Below, piece by piece: positions 1-9,202 of a DNA stretch of 64,000 bases. The translations under genes and the position numbers were made by a program. The notes beneath the pieces are model-generated. The model worked only from the letters and a program-made list of their open reading frames with translations. It did no database searches and was not told the origin of the DNA. How positions within the stretch are numbered: the first letter of the stretch is position 1; each line of letters opens with the position of its first letter. This DNA is from Planctomycetota bacterium (lineage in GTDB: Bacteria > Planctomycetota > Phycisphaerae > Phycisphaerales > UBA5793): NCBI GenBank assembly GCA_013112555.1, contig JABFGK010000001.1:124001-188000 (forward strand). Reading direction: 5' to 3'.

Positions 1-544
1 CAAAGGGGGGCACATGCTGGGCCGCCCCCATCCCCCCGCCGATGAAAACGAGCCGGCCGATGTGCACCTTATGAGCAATCAGGGCACCGGCACTGAGGAT
101 CACCTGGTCGTGCAGCACCGAGTGACCTGCCACCCCTGCGTTGTTGGTCAGCACACAGCGTGACCCGACCTGGACATCGTGGGCGAGGTGGGCTCCGAGC
201 ATGAGCATGTTGTCGCTGCCGAGCGTGGTTGGTTGCGCTGCGTGGGTCGCACGGTGAATGGTGCATTGCTCCCGCATGAGATTGCGGTCCCCGATCACGA
301 CGCCCGGGCCGGCCGTATTGGGGTCAAACTTGAAGTCCTGTGGGGCAAAGCCAATGCAGCAAAACGGGTAGATGATGTTGTTGCTGCCGATCACCACGGG
401 GCCATAGACGTAGGTGTGCCCGACGAGCCGCGTCCCCGGGCCGATCGTGACGCGGCCGGTCAGCGAGCAGTGTGGGCCGACGATGACATCCTCTGCCAAT
501 GTGACTTCTGGGCCGATGTGCGATGTTGGGTCGATTTGTGCCAT
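1..544 (-). CDS. lpxA: Acyl-ACP--UDP-N-acetylglucosamine O-acyltransferase, partial
   Basis: LpxA transfers a 3-hydroxyacyl chain from acyl carrier protein to UDP-GlcNAc, the first step of lipid A synthesis in the cytoplasm. The reverse strand from the ATG at 544 translates without a stop to the window edge, giving about 181 residues. It shows left-handed beta-helix hexapeptide repeats (HIGPEV, VIVGPH, VTIGPG, VVIGSN) and the LpxA-type stretch HLAHDVQVG, which carries the expected catalytic histidine. The C-terminal half lies outside the window. No clear ribosome site precedes the ATG, and the frame stays open further upstream, so the start is tentative. The gene is divergent from lipB. LpxD is the main alternative, but the N-terminal order and the histidine block favour LpxA. 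Its presence implies an outer membrane with lipid A. Confidence 0.85.
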   Translation of the reverse strand, partial: MAQIDPTSHIGPEVTLAEDVIVGPHCSLTGRVTIGPGTRLVGHTYVYGPVVIGSNNIIYPFCCIGFAPQDFKFDPNTAGPGVVIGDRNLMREQCTIHRATHAAQPTTLGSDNMLMLGAHLAHDVQVGSRCVLTNNAGVAGHSVLHDQVILSAGALIAHKVHIGRLVFIGGGMGAAQHVPPF

Positions 545-600
545 GTCGGCGATAGCGTATGACCGAGCCGCGTCCCCGGCGAGAATCTGGACAAGGTTGA

Positions 601-1311
601 GTGAACTTGATGGCAGAACCAACCCGTCATTTCGAAGCCCGTGATCTGGGTCGCATCCCATACACGCAGGCCTATGCGCTGCAGGTGCAGGCTCGCGACC
701 GATTGCTGGCAGCCCGGCAATCAGGCGCTGAACCGTTGCCCATGACGGCCTTTGTCCTTGAGCACGACCCGCCTGTGATCACCGTCACGAAACGCGATTC
801 CGCCCGTCAGAACGTGCTCATGCCACCCGAACGGCTTGCCGAACTCGGCATCGAACTGTGCGAAACCGATCGTGGCGGTGACGTGACCTACCACGGCCCC
901 GGCCAGATTGTGCTCTATGCCATTCTCGATCTCCAGGCGCTCGGCATCGGCGTCCGGCAGTACATGCATCTGCTGGAAGAGACGGTCATCCGGACCATTG
1001 CGACCTGGGGCATCAAGGGGCAGCGTGATCCTGACGGGGCCACCGGCGTCTGGGTCGGCTCTGCGGATCACCCATCCTCACTGGCCAAAATCTGCGCGAT
1101 GGGCGTCCGCGTGTCAAAGTGGGTCACCATGCACGGGTTGGCATTGAATGTCACCACGAATCTCAACCATTTTCAAGCGATCGTGCCCTGCGGCCTGATC
1201 GGTCGGCCCGTGACGAGCCTTCAGCACCTGCTCGGCCCGGAGAATACGCCCGGCATTGATCACGTGAAATCGGTCCTCGTCCAACAACTGGATGCCGCAC
1301 TGCGCCGGTAG
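601..1311 (+). CDS. lipB: Octanoyl-[acyl carrier protein]:protein N-octanoyltransferase
   Basis: LipB moves octanoate from acyl carrier protein to the lipoyl-domain lysine of target proteins such as GcvH and 2-oxoacid dehydrogenase E2. The protein carries the family signature RGGDVTYHGPGQ at residues 91-102, the catalytic lysine at about 163 in SLAKICAMG, and the catalytic cysteine at about 197 in IVPCGL. Its length of 233-236 residues is normal. Two starts are possible: GTG at 601 or ATG at 610, with AAGG about 5-13 bases upstream. The gene stands alone and is divergent from lpxA. A lipoyl acceptor gene (gcvH) lies 20 kb away in the same window. No lipA is visible here. Confidence 0.95.
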   Translation: MNLMAEPTRHFEARDLGRIPYTQAYALQVQARDRLLAARQSGAEPLPMTAFVLEHDPPVITVTKRDSARQNVLMPPERLAELGIELCETDRGGDVTYHGPGQIVLYAILDLQALGIGVRQYMHLLEETVIRTIATWGIKGQRDPDGATGVWVGSADHPSSLAKICAMGVRVSKWVTMHGLALNVTTNLNHFQAIVPCGLIGRPVTSLQHLLGPENTPGIDHVKSVLVQQLDAALRR

Positions 1312-1411
1312 CTGCGAACGAAGGCCGCCCGTGTCTTCTTGCCACTCCAGTTAGCCCCCGGCTCCGCCGGGGGGTGACGATGATGATGCGTAAGCATCAT
1401 GGAATATCCCT
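1312..1411. other. Intergenic spacer with GC hairpin
   Basis: Short gap after lipB. It contains a GC-rich inverted repeat, agcccccgg/ccggggg, at about 1354-1375, resembling the palindrome seen at the repeat copy near 45681, but no T-run that would make it a clear terminator. No coding signal was seen. Confidence 0.4.
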
Positions 1412-1602
1412 CTCCTCCGTCATCCCGGCGCAGGCCGGGATCCAGGAAGATGAATGTGATCCATACGGTTTCCCTGCCGGATCTTCTGCTCAAAGCAACG
1501 TTGATCCGGCCTACATCCTTTCCCTCCCCCTTCGTCATTCCCGCGCACGCGGGAATCCATCATCTCTTCCTCCCCTTACCGCCACCACCGGTGGCGGCTT
1601 TA
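1412..1602 (+). repeat. Dispersed intergenic repeat, copy 1 (about 190 bp)
   Basis: This segment is closely matched, in inverted orientation, by 45707-45900, and its right part by 39938-40010. It holds two imperfect palindromes, one at 1420-1443 (tcatcccggc...gccgggat) and one at 1535-1558 (tcattcccgc...gcgggaat), then a CCGCCACC/GGTGGCGG hairpin at about 1579-1598. The conserved spacer between the palindromes contains gatccatacggtt and gatccggcctac. There is no coding potential. It looks like a non-autonomous, REP/MITE-like element placed downstream of genes. Confidence 0.8.
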
Positions 1603-1702
1603 TGATCCCCCTGCTTGCCAACCTCCCGATTGGCACACTCCATCTCCCGTCGTCACGGCACACAAATGCAACCGCCGGATGATCTCACGAACACACACAT
1701 AT

Positions 1703-1741
1703 AAAAAACCTCCTGCCACGGAGACCGTGTGACAGGAGGTT
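1703..1741 (-). terminator. Rho-independent terminator of the metalloprotease gene
   Basis: On the reverse strand a stem AACCTCCTG / CAGGAGGTT is followed by six T residues (1703-1708 on the forward strand as A). It lies about 55 bases past the stop codon at 1796. A second hairpin with a 9-bp stem, CCTGCCACA / TGTGGCAGG, sits at 1762-1785 between the stop and this terminator and repeats part of the same stem sequence. Confidence 0.85.
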
Positions 1742-1795
1742 GTCAATTCCCCACTAAACTACCTGCCACACGACCCTGTGGCAGGATGAACAAAC

Positions 1796-4516
1796 CTAGT
1801 CGCCCGTGTACTGCAGCGACGATTCGATGGCCTGCTGCAGCCGAGTACGACATTCAGCCAGGTGCGACCGCGTGTAATCATCAAGTCGCTCGGCCGATGC
1901 ACCGTCCAACAACTCGCCCATGCGATCGTTGAGCGTGTGCATCCATTCAAGGCTCAATGCCTGCATCGGGCGCGGCGGCCCGTAGGTGCCGTACAACTGG
2001 CTGAGATCAATCAACTGTGACAAGTACTGCCGTTGCAGATTGCGACGCAGCGAACTGATCATCGGCTGACGATTCGTATATCGACGGGATACCGAGTCGT
2101 CCAGCACTTCCTTCCACACGGCCTCTGAGACGGTATTGAGCACCTCGGGAAGCGTCAGCGCATCCTCGTCGGCAGCCGTCAACATCTCATTGTCATACAC
2201 ACGAGTCAGCGTGGTTGGATTCATCACGGACCACAGCGCGCCGACTTGTAATGACATCACCATGTCATGGATGGGCAGTTCCGGCGAATCGCCGTAGTTA
2301 TCCCAGTGATTAAACTTGTCCGTGGCAAGGTACCGCAGCACCTCCGGATCAAGCCCGAACGACTCGTCGAAGAACGAGTTCTCAATAACCCAGTTGAGCG
2401 CCTCACGCTGGCGATCGGCCTCGACCGGAACCATCGGCTGCCGTGCGTTCGGATCGCCCTTGCGGTCACGGTTGATATGCACACCGCCGACAAAGCGGGC
2501 CACGATCCTGGCCGCGCCGGCCTGCTGGTATAGCAACTGCGTGAAGAACGAGCGGGCCGGATACCACGCCTCGCCGTCCTTGACTGCCCGAGCCAACAGC
2601 TCACTCCGCAGTTTCCTGGCCAAGTCAACCTCACGCTGGGCATAGTCCATCGGATCCTTACCCAGGTCGAATCGACGGACCAGCGGGTCGGGGCCGGCTG
2701 CGTCCTCGTCGGTTGCGAAATCGAGCCCGGCCTCAGCCACGCGCTTCGTGATCTCAGCCAGCTTCGATTCATCGTTTGTATAACCGTACTCGATGGCCCA
2801 GTAGTCATACGGGCCGATGACCGGGGTCACCCAGTCGCCCTGCTCCTCGCCCTCCGGCGCGATGTTGAGCGGGTTGTAATCCATCACCGAACCGACCTGC
2901 GGCTCGTTCACATCTTCGTTGAGTTCGTCCAGATCCTTCCAGGTCGAGGCCTTGAAGTTATGACGCAGGCCCAGCGTATGCCCAACCTCGTGCGTCACGA
3001 TTTCCTTAATAACCTGGGCCATGAACTTCTCAGGTAGACCGTCAATCAACTCATCATCGCTGTAGGCTGCCATTTCAGAACCGGCAAAATGAAGCCGGGC
3101 CATGTTCATCTGATGCGCCATCCCGATCGCATAGTTGCAATGACGATTGTGCTGCACAACCCGACCGATTGACGTGCTCGTGTGATCAAGGACGTCATCG
3201 TTGGACATGAGCATCGAGCGCTCTTCATCCGTGAGGTTCGGCGCCGACGGGTCATAGCGGCGCAGATGGGAGGAATCCTCCACGAATGACCGCGGGTCCC
3301 AGTTCGGGTGCGACGCCAACCAGGCTTCCTCCTCAGGTGTCGGATCCTCGGTCGGCAGATCAGCAATCAGGCTCATGTAATCGAGCGCATAGAAACGGGC
3401 CATGGAATCATCGAAGATAATGTCGGCATCGAGAATCTCGCCGGTCTCCGGATTCACGCGGCTCGGGCCCATCGCAAAGGCCATCTCGGACGTGATCCAC
3501 CGGAAGAAGTTGTACCGCACATCCTCCGGATCAATGTCCATATAGTCGCTGGTCTTGGCGTCCTGCTGGCGCACCTCGATGGCCCGATCGATCCCGATCT
3601 TCTCAAACGCCTTGTTCCATTCAAGGATGCCGTCACGCACATAGCGGCGATACTTCACCGGTACGGTGTGCTCGACATAGAAAATGATCGGCCGCTCAGG
3701 CGGGCTCAACGCCAGGCTCGGATCGCGCTTCTTCAGGTTCCAGCGGTTGATATAGCGGACAAACTGCTTGCCGTCGTTCGAGTCCTTCGAGAAGTCCTTG
3801 AACACGGTCAGGAAGTACCCGATGCGCTCGTCGGCTTCGCGCGGCGAATAGTTGGTGCTTGGGATCGAACTCAGTGAATAGTGCAGTTTCGTCAGCCGGC
3901 CGTCACTCCCGGGACCTTCAAATGTAATCTCAATATTCTGCGGGAATGCCTTCACACTCTCGATCGTCGTCAGACCGGGATTCAACGGCATCCCGAAACG
4001 ACCGGACTGCCCGACCAGCAGCGAATCCAGGTCGATGACCGGCCCGCCCCCCGGCCCCATCGTGATGATCGGGACCGACAGAATGACACGGTCGGAGTAC
4101 GTGCGCTTGACCGACGAGTTGATCTGGTCCTCGCCACGCGATTGGTACTGCAGTTCCGGCTCCATGAGCACAAGGTTGTCGCCGACCCGCCGCCAGTAGA
4201 CGTACATATCCATCCACTGCCATCCGGTAAAGGTGCTGCCGCCGGCAATCGACGTCGCGATAAACACACGTTTGCCCGAGAAGTCGGGGGGCAACTCGGC
4301 CAGCAGTTGCTGGTCCTTGGAGTTGCGGTAGACGGTGTACATGGACGATGCGCCGTCTGCGGTCGAAACGACGCGCTGGTAGTCCTTGGTCACCTGATCA
4401 AACGGCGGAAACTCACGGGCCTGCGCCTCCGGCTGTGGGAGCAGCAGCGCGCAGCCGGCCAGGGCCGACATGGCTGTTGTGGCAAGCCGCCTTGATATCA
4501 ATCTTGAACTGAACAC
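1796..4516 (-). CDS. Secreted zinc-dependent metalloprotease (DUF5117/DUF4953-type)
   Basis: A large exported metallopeptidase of about 906 residues. The zinc-binding motif HEVGHTLGLRH is at about residues 508-518, in the metzincin form HExxHxxGxxH, and is followed by an SVMDY turn as in metzincins. The N-terminal part contains conserved motifs of the DUF5117/DUF5118 group such as FSGKRVF. The chosen start is GTG at 4516 because AGGAG lies 9 bases upstream; an in-frame ATG at 4591 has no such site. The N-terminus is a signal sequence with both a possible lipobox (LAGC, Cys22) and a possible signal peptidase I site (AQA at 33), so it may be a lipoprotein or free periplasmic protein. It is monocistronic with its own terminator. 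The substrate is unknown. Confidence 0.88.
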   Translation of the reverse strand: MFSSRLISRRLATTAMSALAGCALLLPQPEAQAREFPPFDQVTKDYQRVVSTADGASSMYTVYRNSKDQQLLAELPPDFSGKRVFIATSIAGGSTFTGWQWMDMYVYWRRVGDNLVLMEPELQYQSRGEDQINSSVKRTYSDRVILSVPIITMGPGGGPVIDLDSLLVGQSGRFGMPLNPGLTTIESVKAFPQNIEITFEGPGSDGRLTKLHYSLSSIPSTNYSPREADERIGYFLTVFKDFSKDSNDGKQFVRYINRWNLKKRDPSLALSPPERPIIFYVEHTVPVKYRRYVRDGILEWNKAFEKIGIDRAIEVRQQDAKTSDYMDIDPEDVRYNFFRWITSEMAFAMGPSRVNPETGEILDADIIFDDSMARFYALDYMSLIADLPTEDPTPEEEAWLASHPNWDPRSFVEDSSHLRRYDPSAPNLTDEERSMLMSNDDVLDHTSTSIGRVVQHNRHCNYAIGMAHQMNMARLHFAGSEMAAYSDDELIDGLPEKFMAQVIKEIVTHEVGHTLGLRHNFKASTWKDLDELNEDVNEPQVGSVMDYNPLNIAPEGEEQGDWVTPVIGPYDYWAIEYGYTNDESKLAEITKRVAEAGLDFATDEDAAGPDPLVRRFDLGKDPMDYAQREVDLARKLRSELLARAVKDGEAWYPARSFFTQLLYQQAGAARIVARFVGGVHINRDRKGDPNARQPMVPVEADRQREALNWVIENSFFDESFGLDPEVLRYLATDKFNHWDNYGDSPELPIHDMVMSLQVGALWSVMNPTTLTRVYDNEMLTAADEDALTLPEVLNTVSEAVWKEVLDDSVSRRYTNRQPMISSLRRNLQRQYLSQLIDLSQLYGTYGPPRPMQALSLEWMHTLNDRMGELLDGASAERLDDYTRSHLAECRTRLQQAIESSLQYTGD

Positions 4517-4829
4517 GGTTGGCGTCTCCTTTTGCACGCATTCAAAGCATGGAACTGAGGTGCGTTTGTCATCACCAATGGCTCGTGACAACGGCCCCGC
4601 AATGAGCCGTCACGACCCATGTCCGCAAGCAGCCCCGACGACCGTGGTCGCAGGTCCACTTCCGTTATCAAACTGGAATCCAATGTATTTCTGGTACATC
4701 GGCAAGCCACGCGTGCAACGTGGCTGGAAACAGGCTTTCTCGTGGTAGGTCGCGTCCCTCCGGTTTGCTGCATAATGATACCGCCGTCGACGATGTTCGT
4801 TGCCTCGCCAGTCAGGGGAGAATCATGGC
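4517..4829. other. Intergenic region upstream of metalloprotease and tRNA
   Basis: About 310 bases between the divergent metalloprotease gene and tRNA-Glu. I see no convincing coding frame. It must hold the promoter for the protease, but no strong -35/-10 pair was found on the reverse strand. Confidence 0.4.
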
Positions 4830-4857
4830 TTGACCATGCACCTTCGGCCGTTACGCT
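4830..4857 (+). promoter_or_regulatory. Probable promoter of tRNA-Glu
   Basis: TTGACC at 4830-4835, a 16-base spacer, then TACGCT at 4852-4857. A start site about 7 bases later would fall just before the tRNA 5' end at 4874. The -35 matches the sigma-70 consensus well; the -10 matches only moderately. Confidence 0.5.
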
Positions 4858-4873
4858 TTGCGCTCATCGGCGG

Positions 4874-4946
4874 GCCCCCTTCGTCTAGTGGCCTAGGACG
4901 CCGGGTTCTCATCCCGGTAACAGGGGTTCGAGTCCCCTAGGGGGCG
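4874..4946 (+). tRNA. tRNA-Glu (CTC)
   Basis: Cloverleaf of 73 bases. The acceptor stem is GCCCCCT / AGGGGGC. The anticodon stem CCGGG/CCCGG encloses the loop TTCTCAT, giving anticodon CTC (Glu, codon GAG). The T arm is GGGG-TTCGAGT-CCCC. No CCA is encoded after the discriminator G. A terminator follows directly, so it is a single-gene transcript. Confidence 0.97.
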
Positions 4947-4959
4947 TTGGTTCGCCATC

Positions 4960-4998
4960 ACAGAGCCGGAAGCACTGCTTTCGGCTCTGTCCTTTTTT
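4960..4998 (+). terminator. Rho-independent terminator after tRNA-Glu
   Basis: Stem CAGAGCCG(A)AA / TTCGGCTCTG around an AGCACTGC-type loop, followed by ccTTTTTT. It starts 14 bases after the tRNA. Confidence 0.9.
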
Positions 4999-5057
4999 GG
5001 CTGCCCATGACAACGGGTCGATCCGGGATCGCCGACTGTTCTGACTGCAAAGCACTG

Positions 5058-5360
5058 TCATACAGGCACTTGCCTCTTTCTGGATGCGTTCCCGATCCGA
5101 CAGATGATGTCGGCCACCTGCCCCTGGCAGCCTGCATCGCGCTCCGGTGTCGGCACCCGCGCCGACAAGTCAGACTGCAGGCGCAGCCATATCCGATCCA
5201 CGACCGTGTCGATGACGGCATCCGGCTCGGATACTGCAAGTTGAGATTGGATTGAAACTGTCCGCTGCTGCGATTCGCCGACCGGCTGCTGCCTGGAGGG
5301 AATCACAACCGCCCGGCTGCCCGCGCAGTCGGTGACAAGCCTGAGTTGTGGTGCGACCAT
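5058..5360 (-). CDS. Small hypothetical protein (weak)
   Basis: An open frame of 100 residues on the reverse strand, starting with ATG preceded by GGGAG at about 5 bases. Third-position GC is elevated and the middle (about residues 45-90, AVIDTVVDRIWLRLQ and following) has plausible amphipathic helices. I recognise no family. There is no signal peptide or membrane segment. It lies alone in a gap of nearly 1 kb with no obvious promoter or terminator on its strand, so it may be a chance frame. Confidence 0.35.
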   Translation of the reverse strand: MVAPQLRLVTDCAGSRAVVIPSRQQPVGESQQRTVSIQSQLAVSEPDAVIDTVVDRIWLRLQSDLSARVPTPERDAGCQGQVADIICRIGNASRKRQVPV

Positions 5361-5912
5361 CTTGCTCCCGTTCGTCTCTTTCCCATTCCGTTTTGCTTCC
5401 CGACACCTGGGTCGGGCCTGGCGGCAATTATCGGGCTATCCAAGTCTGAATCTTGTCCGGACTCATGCCGCAAGCCATGTGATCGGCTGATTGCCCTCGC
5501 GTTGGCCAATTGACTTTTTCAGGTCCGAGAAGTCTGTACATTGGCCTGCCAGTCCCTCCAGAGCATGCCGGAGAATGCCCTCGACCGCGACCGGATTACG
5601 TTGAAGCCTGCACATGACGATTCAGGACCTCCGGGTACGCTCATGGCCCGCGTCTCGGCAAAGGCCGGCATACTCGTGATTTCATCAGCGAAACTGATTT
5701 CCCCTGGTACACTTTCAGGGCGCTCCCGGTATCGTGTACACGGCGGCGGAATCAAGCAAGAGGGTATGGGTGCGACCCGGGCGCACGTTTTTGATAAAAC
5801 ACGCCGGATACCGGAATAAGGCGATGGGATGCTTCGGTTCCGCCCAACAGGGAGGACGCGCATCGCCATTTGCACTGTCTGCACGAGAACTCGGCAACTG
5901 GAGGTTGACACA
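5361..5912. other. Intergenic region upstream of the secreted repeat protein
   Basis: About 550 bases with no convincing gene; several overlapping short frames on both strands have no ribosome sites. A possible promoter for the downstream gene is TTGATA (5791-5796), a 17-base spacer and GAATAA (5814-5819). It is weak in the -10. Confidence 0.4.
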
Positions 5913-8900
5913 ATGCACAATCGATTCTTGATCTATAGCTCGGCCTTGCTCATGGCCGGTGCGGCCGTGACCTGCGTACAGGCCGAACCGCCTGCCTGCG
6001 CCTGCTGTGCCGGCAAGGATGAGGCTGAAACGGCTCAGAAGGCTGAGGATGCACCGCTTCTGCCCGGCTTCTGGAAACAGCGTGCTACCCTGGATGTCCA
6101 GGCCAACGCCTTTACGTCCAGTACGCAGGAATCGACGGCTGTCGATGTGGCTGCGGATGGTCGGATGGTTGCGGTCTGGACGAGCCGTCGCCAGGAGCGC
6201 GGCAGTTATGGCATCTATGCCCAGCAGTTTGATCGAGCCGGGCAGCCGATCGGCGACGAAGTGCATGTGAATCAATGCCTTCCGGGCATGCAGCGTCGCC
6301 CCGACATCGTGATCGATCCTCATGGCAACGTCTGGTGCGTCTGGGAGTCGTTCGGCCAGGATGGGCAAGCAGGCTCCGTCGTGGCTCGGCTCTTTGACCG
6401 GGACATGAATCCGCTGACCGATGAAATCCCCGTCAACCAATCTCGCGATGGGACCCAGTACGATCCGGTCATTGCCTCCAACGAACTGGGACAGGTGCTG
6501 ATCGTCTGGGCCGACGATCAGATGCCCCAGGGGTCAGCCAATCCGGATCTGCGAGCCAGGGTGTACGGTCCTGATGGCTCACCAATAACCGACGAGTTCT
6601 CGGTCAATAACGACCGTCAGGGACGAGACGAGAAGCCGGTACTGACAGCGCTGCCCGACGGCTCATTTGCCGTTGCCTGGGCTCAAACGGATGCACTCGG
6701 CAATCCGATGGGTATCGCAGCCCGCTCCATCTCCTCCGATGGACATCCGGCCCCCCACACGTGGATGATGACCGGTACCGATGAACAGTTGGTTCCTGCA
6801 ATTGAGCCGGCACTTGCTTCCGATTCCGAGGGTCGTCTGATCGGGGCCTGGCTCGAACCACGCCAAGACGGCTACATCGTCCAATGCGCACGATTCCAAT
6901 CCGATGGCACTCCGATCGGCACTGTCAACACGATCGCAACACCGGATGACGGCTGGAAGAGCGGCGTGGCCGTGGCAGCTGCCGATGACGGGCGCTTTGT
7001 CATTGCATACAACGCCGATGACGCCAACGACAAAGGCGGAATCGAAGCACACGTGTTCGATGCGAACGCAAAACCCCTCGACGACGCTCGCACACTGACG
7101 TCATACATCGATGGGCAGCAACGACTGGCGATCGCATCCGGCGCACGCCGGTTGGTCTGGTCGGACGCCGATCAGATCGTCGCCGCCTGGGACGGCGATG
7201 CCGGCTTCGGCGACTCGTCCGCTGCCAACCTGACGCTCGTCCTGCCGGAAGCAATGGCTTCAGCGCAGGCTGCTGATGGCACCACACAAGAGACCGGGCG
7301 ACCGACGCGCGTGGCGGCGCTCGTGTCCTCGTCTGACTTCCTGAATCCCATCCCGCCGCTGTGGGATGAGAACTACGTCCCGCAGGAGCCGTACCTCATG
7401 CCGGCCGCCGGCCTGGACTTCGGGTTTGAGGGTGTGCCCGGCACCGGCTGGACCCCACCCGATCCCGAGTTGGCTGTCGGCCCGGACCGCATCGTCGTCA
7501 TGACGAACGGGCAGATCGCGGCCTTCATGAAGGACGGCACGAACGTCTTTCGTGACGAGATTGAAAACTCCTTCGGATTCTGGGGCGAACTCGGTGCCAA
7601 CAACTTCGTGTTTGACCCGGAAACCTGCTGGGATCCACACGCCCAACGATTCTGGGCCATGGCATGCGAACGCAGCGACACCGGGCGCTCAACCTTCCTG
7701 CTGGCTGTGTCCAAGGACAGCAGCCCGGACAACCGCGACGATTGGTGGAAGTGGCGCCTCGACGTCACATCGATTTCAGGAAACGACATCGACAGCCCCA
7801 ACATGGCGGTTGATGCGAACGCAGTCTACCTCACCGCTGATTTCTTCGGGCCGGATAAGTACCTGCTGTACATGTTGGATAAGGCCCCGCTGTTGACCGG
7901 CTCACTCGGGACCACGAACTACGAACTGATCGTCGGATCAAGTCAGCAGTCGATGGGCATCCCGGTGACCTACGACGCCGGCGCCCCGGCCCAGTACATC
8001 ATCCAGTCCACCGAACTCTCGAACAATACGAAGGTCATCTTCCATGCAATGAAAGACCCCTTCGGCAGTTACACACGCCAGACGGTTGATGTGGCCGTGG
8101 AACCGTACCAATACCCGACTCAGCCGCCGCAGAAAGGCTCTGCATCCCGACCGTACTTGTTTGAACCACGGTTCTGGAGTTGTGTTCAGCGGAACGGATC
8201 CGTCTGGGCCACGCATCACGTCAACAGCAGTCGTGCCCGTGTTCGATGGTATGAGTTTGACATGCAAGGTTGGCCCGACAGCGGTCAGAATCCGATCGTG
8301 GCGCAATGGGGCGAGATTGATCTCGGCGACGGGATCCATACCTACTTCGGCAGCATCGGCGTTGATTCAGCCGGCAATGCAGCCCTCACCTATGCACGAT
8401 CTGCCTCAGATGAGTACATCTCGATGAGCCGGGCAACACGTCGTGCCTCCGACCCCCCCGGGACTTTTAGCGGATTCGAGTTTGTACAGGAAAGCACCGC
8501 CGCCCATACCTCCGGCCGCTGGGGCGATTACTCATTCACACAGGCCGACCCGGCCGCCGATCCCGGTACATTCTGGGGGCACCACGAGTTCTGCACCGGT
8601 GGCAGCTGGACCTGGCGCACCTGGATCGCACAATACGTTGTTGATTCAGGACTTGTGCTCGTGGTTGACCCGCTGTTTGCCGGCTTCACAGCGGATATGA
8701 CCGTCACCGACGCCACCCCGGCGCAGAAGGTGTACTTCACCTACAGTCTGGCCGGTAGCGGCAGTACCTACGTCAGCCAACTTGATGTGACACTCGACCT
8801 GCTTTCTCCGAAACTCGCAGGTGATGCCGTCGCAGATGGAACCGGGACTGCAGTTCTGACGAAGATGGTTCCCTTAGGTGCTAAGAATCGACTGGTCTGG

Positions 8901-8957
8901 ATTCAGGCTGCCGAATACGGTAAGAAGAGCAATCTGGTTGCGACTCAGGTAAACTGA
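5913..8957 (+). CDS. Large secreted protein with repeated beta-propeller-like motifs
   Basis: An exported protein of 1014 residues with no recognised enzymatic function. The start is ATG 5913, with GGAGGT 7 bases upstream; a longer in-frame extension to 5829 lacks such a site. The signal peptide is residues 1-24 (cleavage after VQA), followed by a Cys-rich CACC stretch. Residues about 60-440 carry repeated units built on the pattern G-x-(V/I)-VW-(T/E/A)-S...Q-(D/E)RxGxPIGDE(F/V)xVN, with tryptophan-ending strands (AVWTS, CVWES, IVWAD, VAWAQ), like a beta-propeller. Residues 480-900 form a second, different domain, and the last 100 residues look like a beta-sandwich. No PEP-CTERM or other sorting tail is seen. 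The gene is monocistronic with a terminator. It is probably a surface or extracellular protein. Confidence 0.8.
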   Translation: MHNRFLIYSSALLMAGAAVTCVQAEPPACACCAGKDEAETAQKAEDAPLLPGFWKQRATLDVQANAFTSSTQESTAVDVAADGRMVAVWTSRRQERGSYGIYAQQFDRAGQPIGDEVHVNQCLPGMQRRPDIVIDPHGNVWCVWESFGQDGQAGSVVARLFDRDMNPLTDEIPVNQSRDGTQYDPVIASNELGQVLIVWADDQMPQGSANPDLRARVYGPDGSPITDEFSVNNDRQGRDEKPVLTALPDGSFAVAWAQTDALGNPMGIAARSISSDGHPAPHTWMMTGTDEQLVPAIEPALASDSEGRLIGAWLEPRQDGYIVQCARFQSDGTPIGTVNTIATPDDGWKSGVAVAAADDGRFVIAYNADDANDKGGIEAHVFDANAKPLDDARTLTSYIDGQQRLAIASGARRLVWSDADQIVAAWDGDAGFGDSSAANLTLVLPEAMASAQAADGTTQETGRPTRVAALVSSSDFLNPIPPLWDENYVPQEPYLMPAAGLDFGFEGVPGTGWTPPDPELAVGPDRIVVMTNGQIAAFMKDGTNVFRDEIENSFGFWGELGANNFVFDPETCWDPHAQRFWAMACERSDTGRSTFLLAVSKDSSPDNRDDWWKWRLDVTSISGNDIDSPNMAVDANAVYLTADFFGPDKYLLYMLDKAPLLTGSLGTTNYELIVGSSQQSMGIPVTYDAGAPAQYIIQSTELSNNTKVIFHAMKDPFGSYTRQTVDVAVEPYQYPTQPPQKGSASRPYLFEPRFWSCVQRNGSVWATHHVNSSRARVRWYEFDMQGWPDSGQNPIVAQWGEIDLGDGIHTYFGSIGVDSAGNAALTYARSASDEYISMSRATRRASDPPGTFSGFEFVQESTAAHTSGRWGDYSFTQADPAADPGTFWGHHEFCTGGSWTWRTWIAQYVVDSGLVLVVDPLFAGFTADMTVTDATPAQKVYFTYSLAGSGSTYVSQLDVTLDLLSPKLAGDAVADGTGTAVLTKMVPLGAKNRLVWIQAAEYGKKSNLVATQVN

Positions 8958-9029
8958 TATACAAGTTGCACTTTTGTCGGCAACACGGTTCAGAGCCGTC
9001 GGTAGCATCGCAAAGCAAGTCTTCGCACC

Positions 9030-9087
9030 ACCCGGATGGGGTGCCGTTAAGCGTGAAAACGCGTTGGTCCCCTCCGGGTTTTTTTAT
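9030..9087 (+). terminator. Terminator after the secreted repeat protein
   Basis: A long stem pairs ACCCGGA-GGGG with CCCC-TCCGGGT around an inner GCGT-gaaa-ACGC hairpin, followed by seven to eight T residues. It begins about 70 bases after the stop. Confidence 0.88.
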
Positions 9088-9202
9088 GCGCCGGGCCCGC
9101 GCATGAACAATACTACCCACCAATCCGCGCGCCCGAGATCATGCAAGACACAAAAGCGAATCTGCGCAATCAAATACAATGCGAACTGTCGTGTTGTTGA
9201 CG

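Noticed and set aside
179..562. 127-residue plus-strand frame
   Set aside because: Shadow of lpxA; the reverse strand shows the hexapeptide repeats of the acyltransferase.
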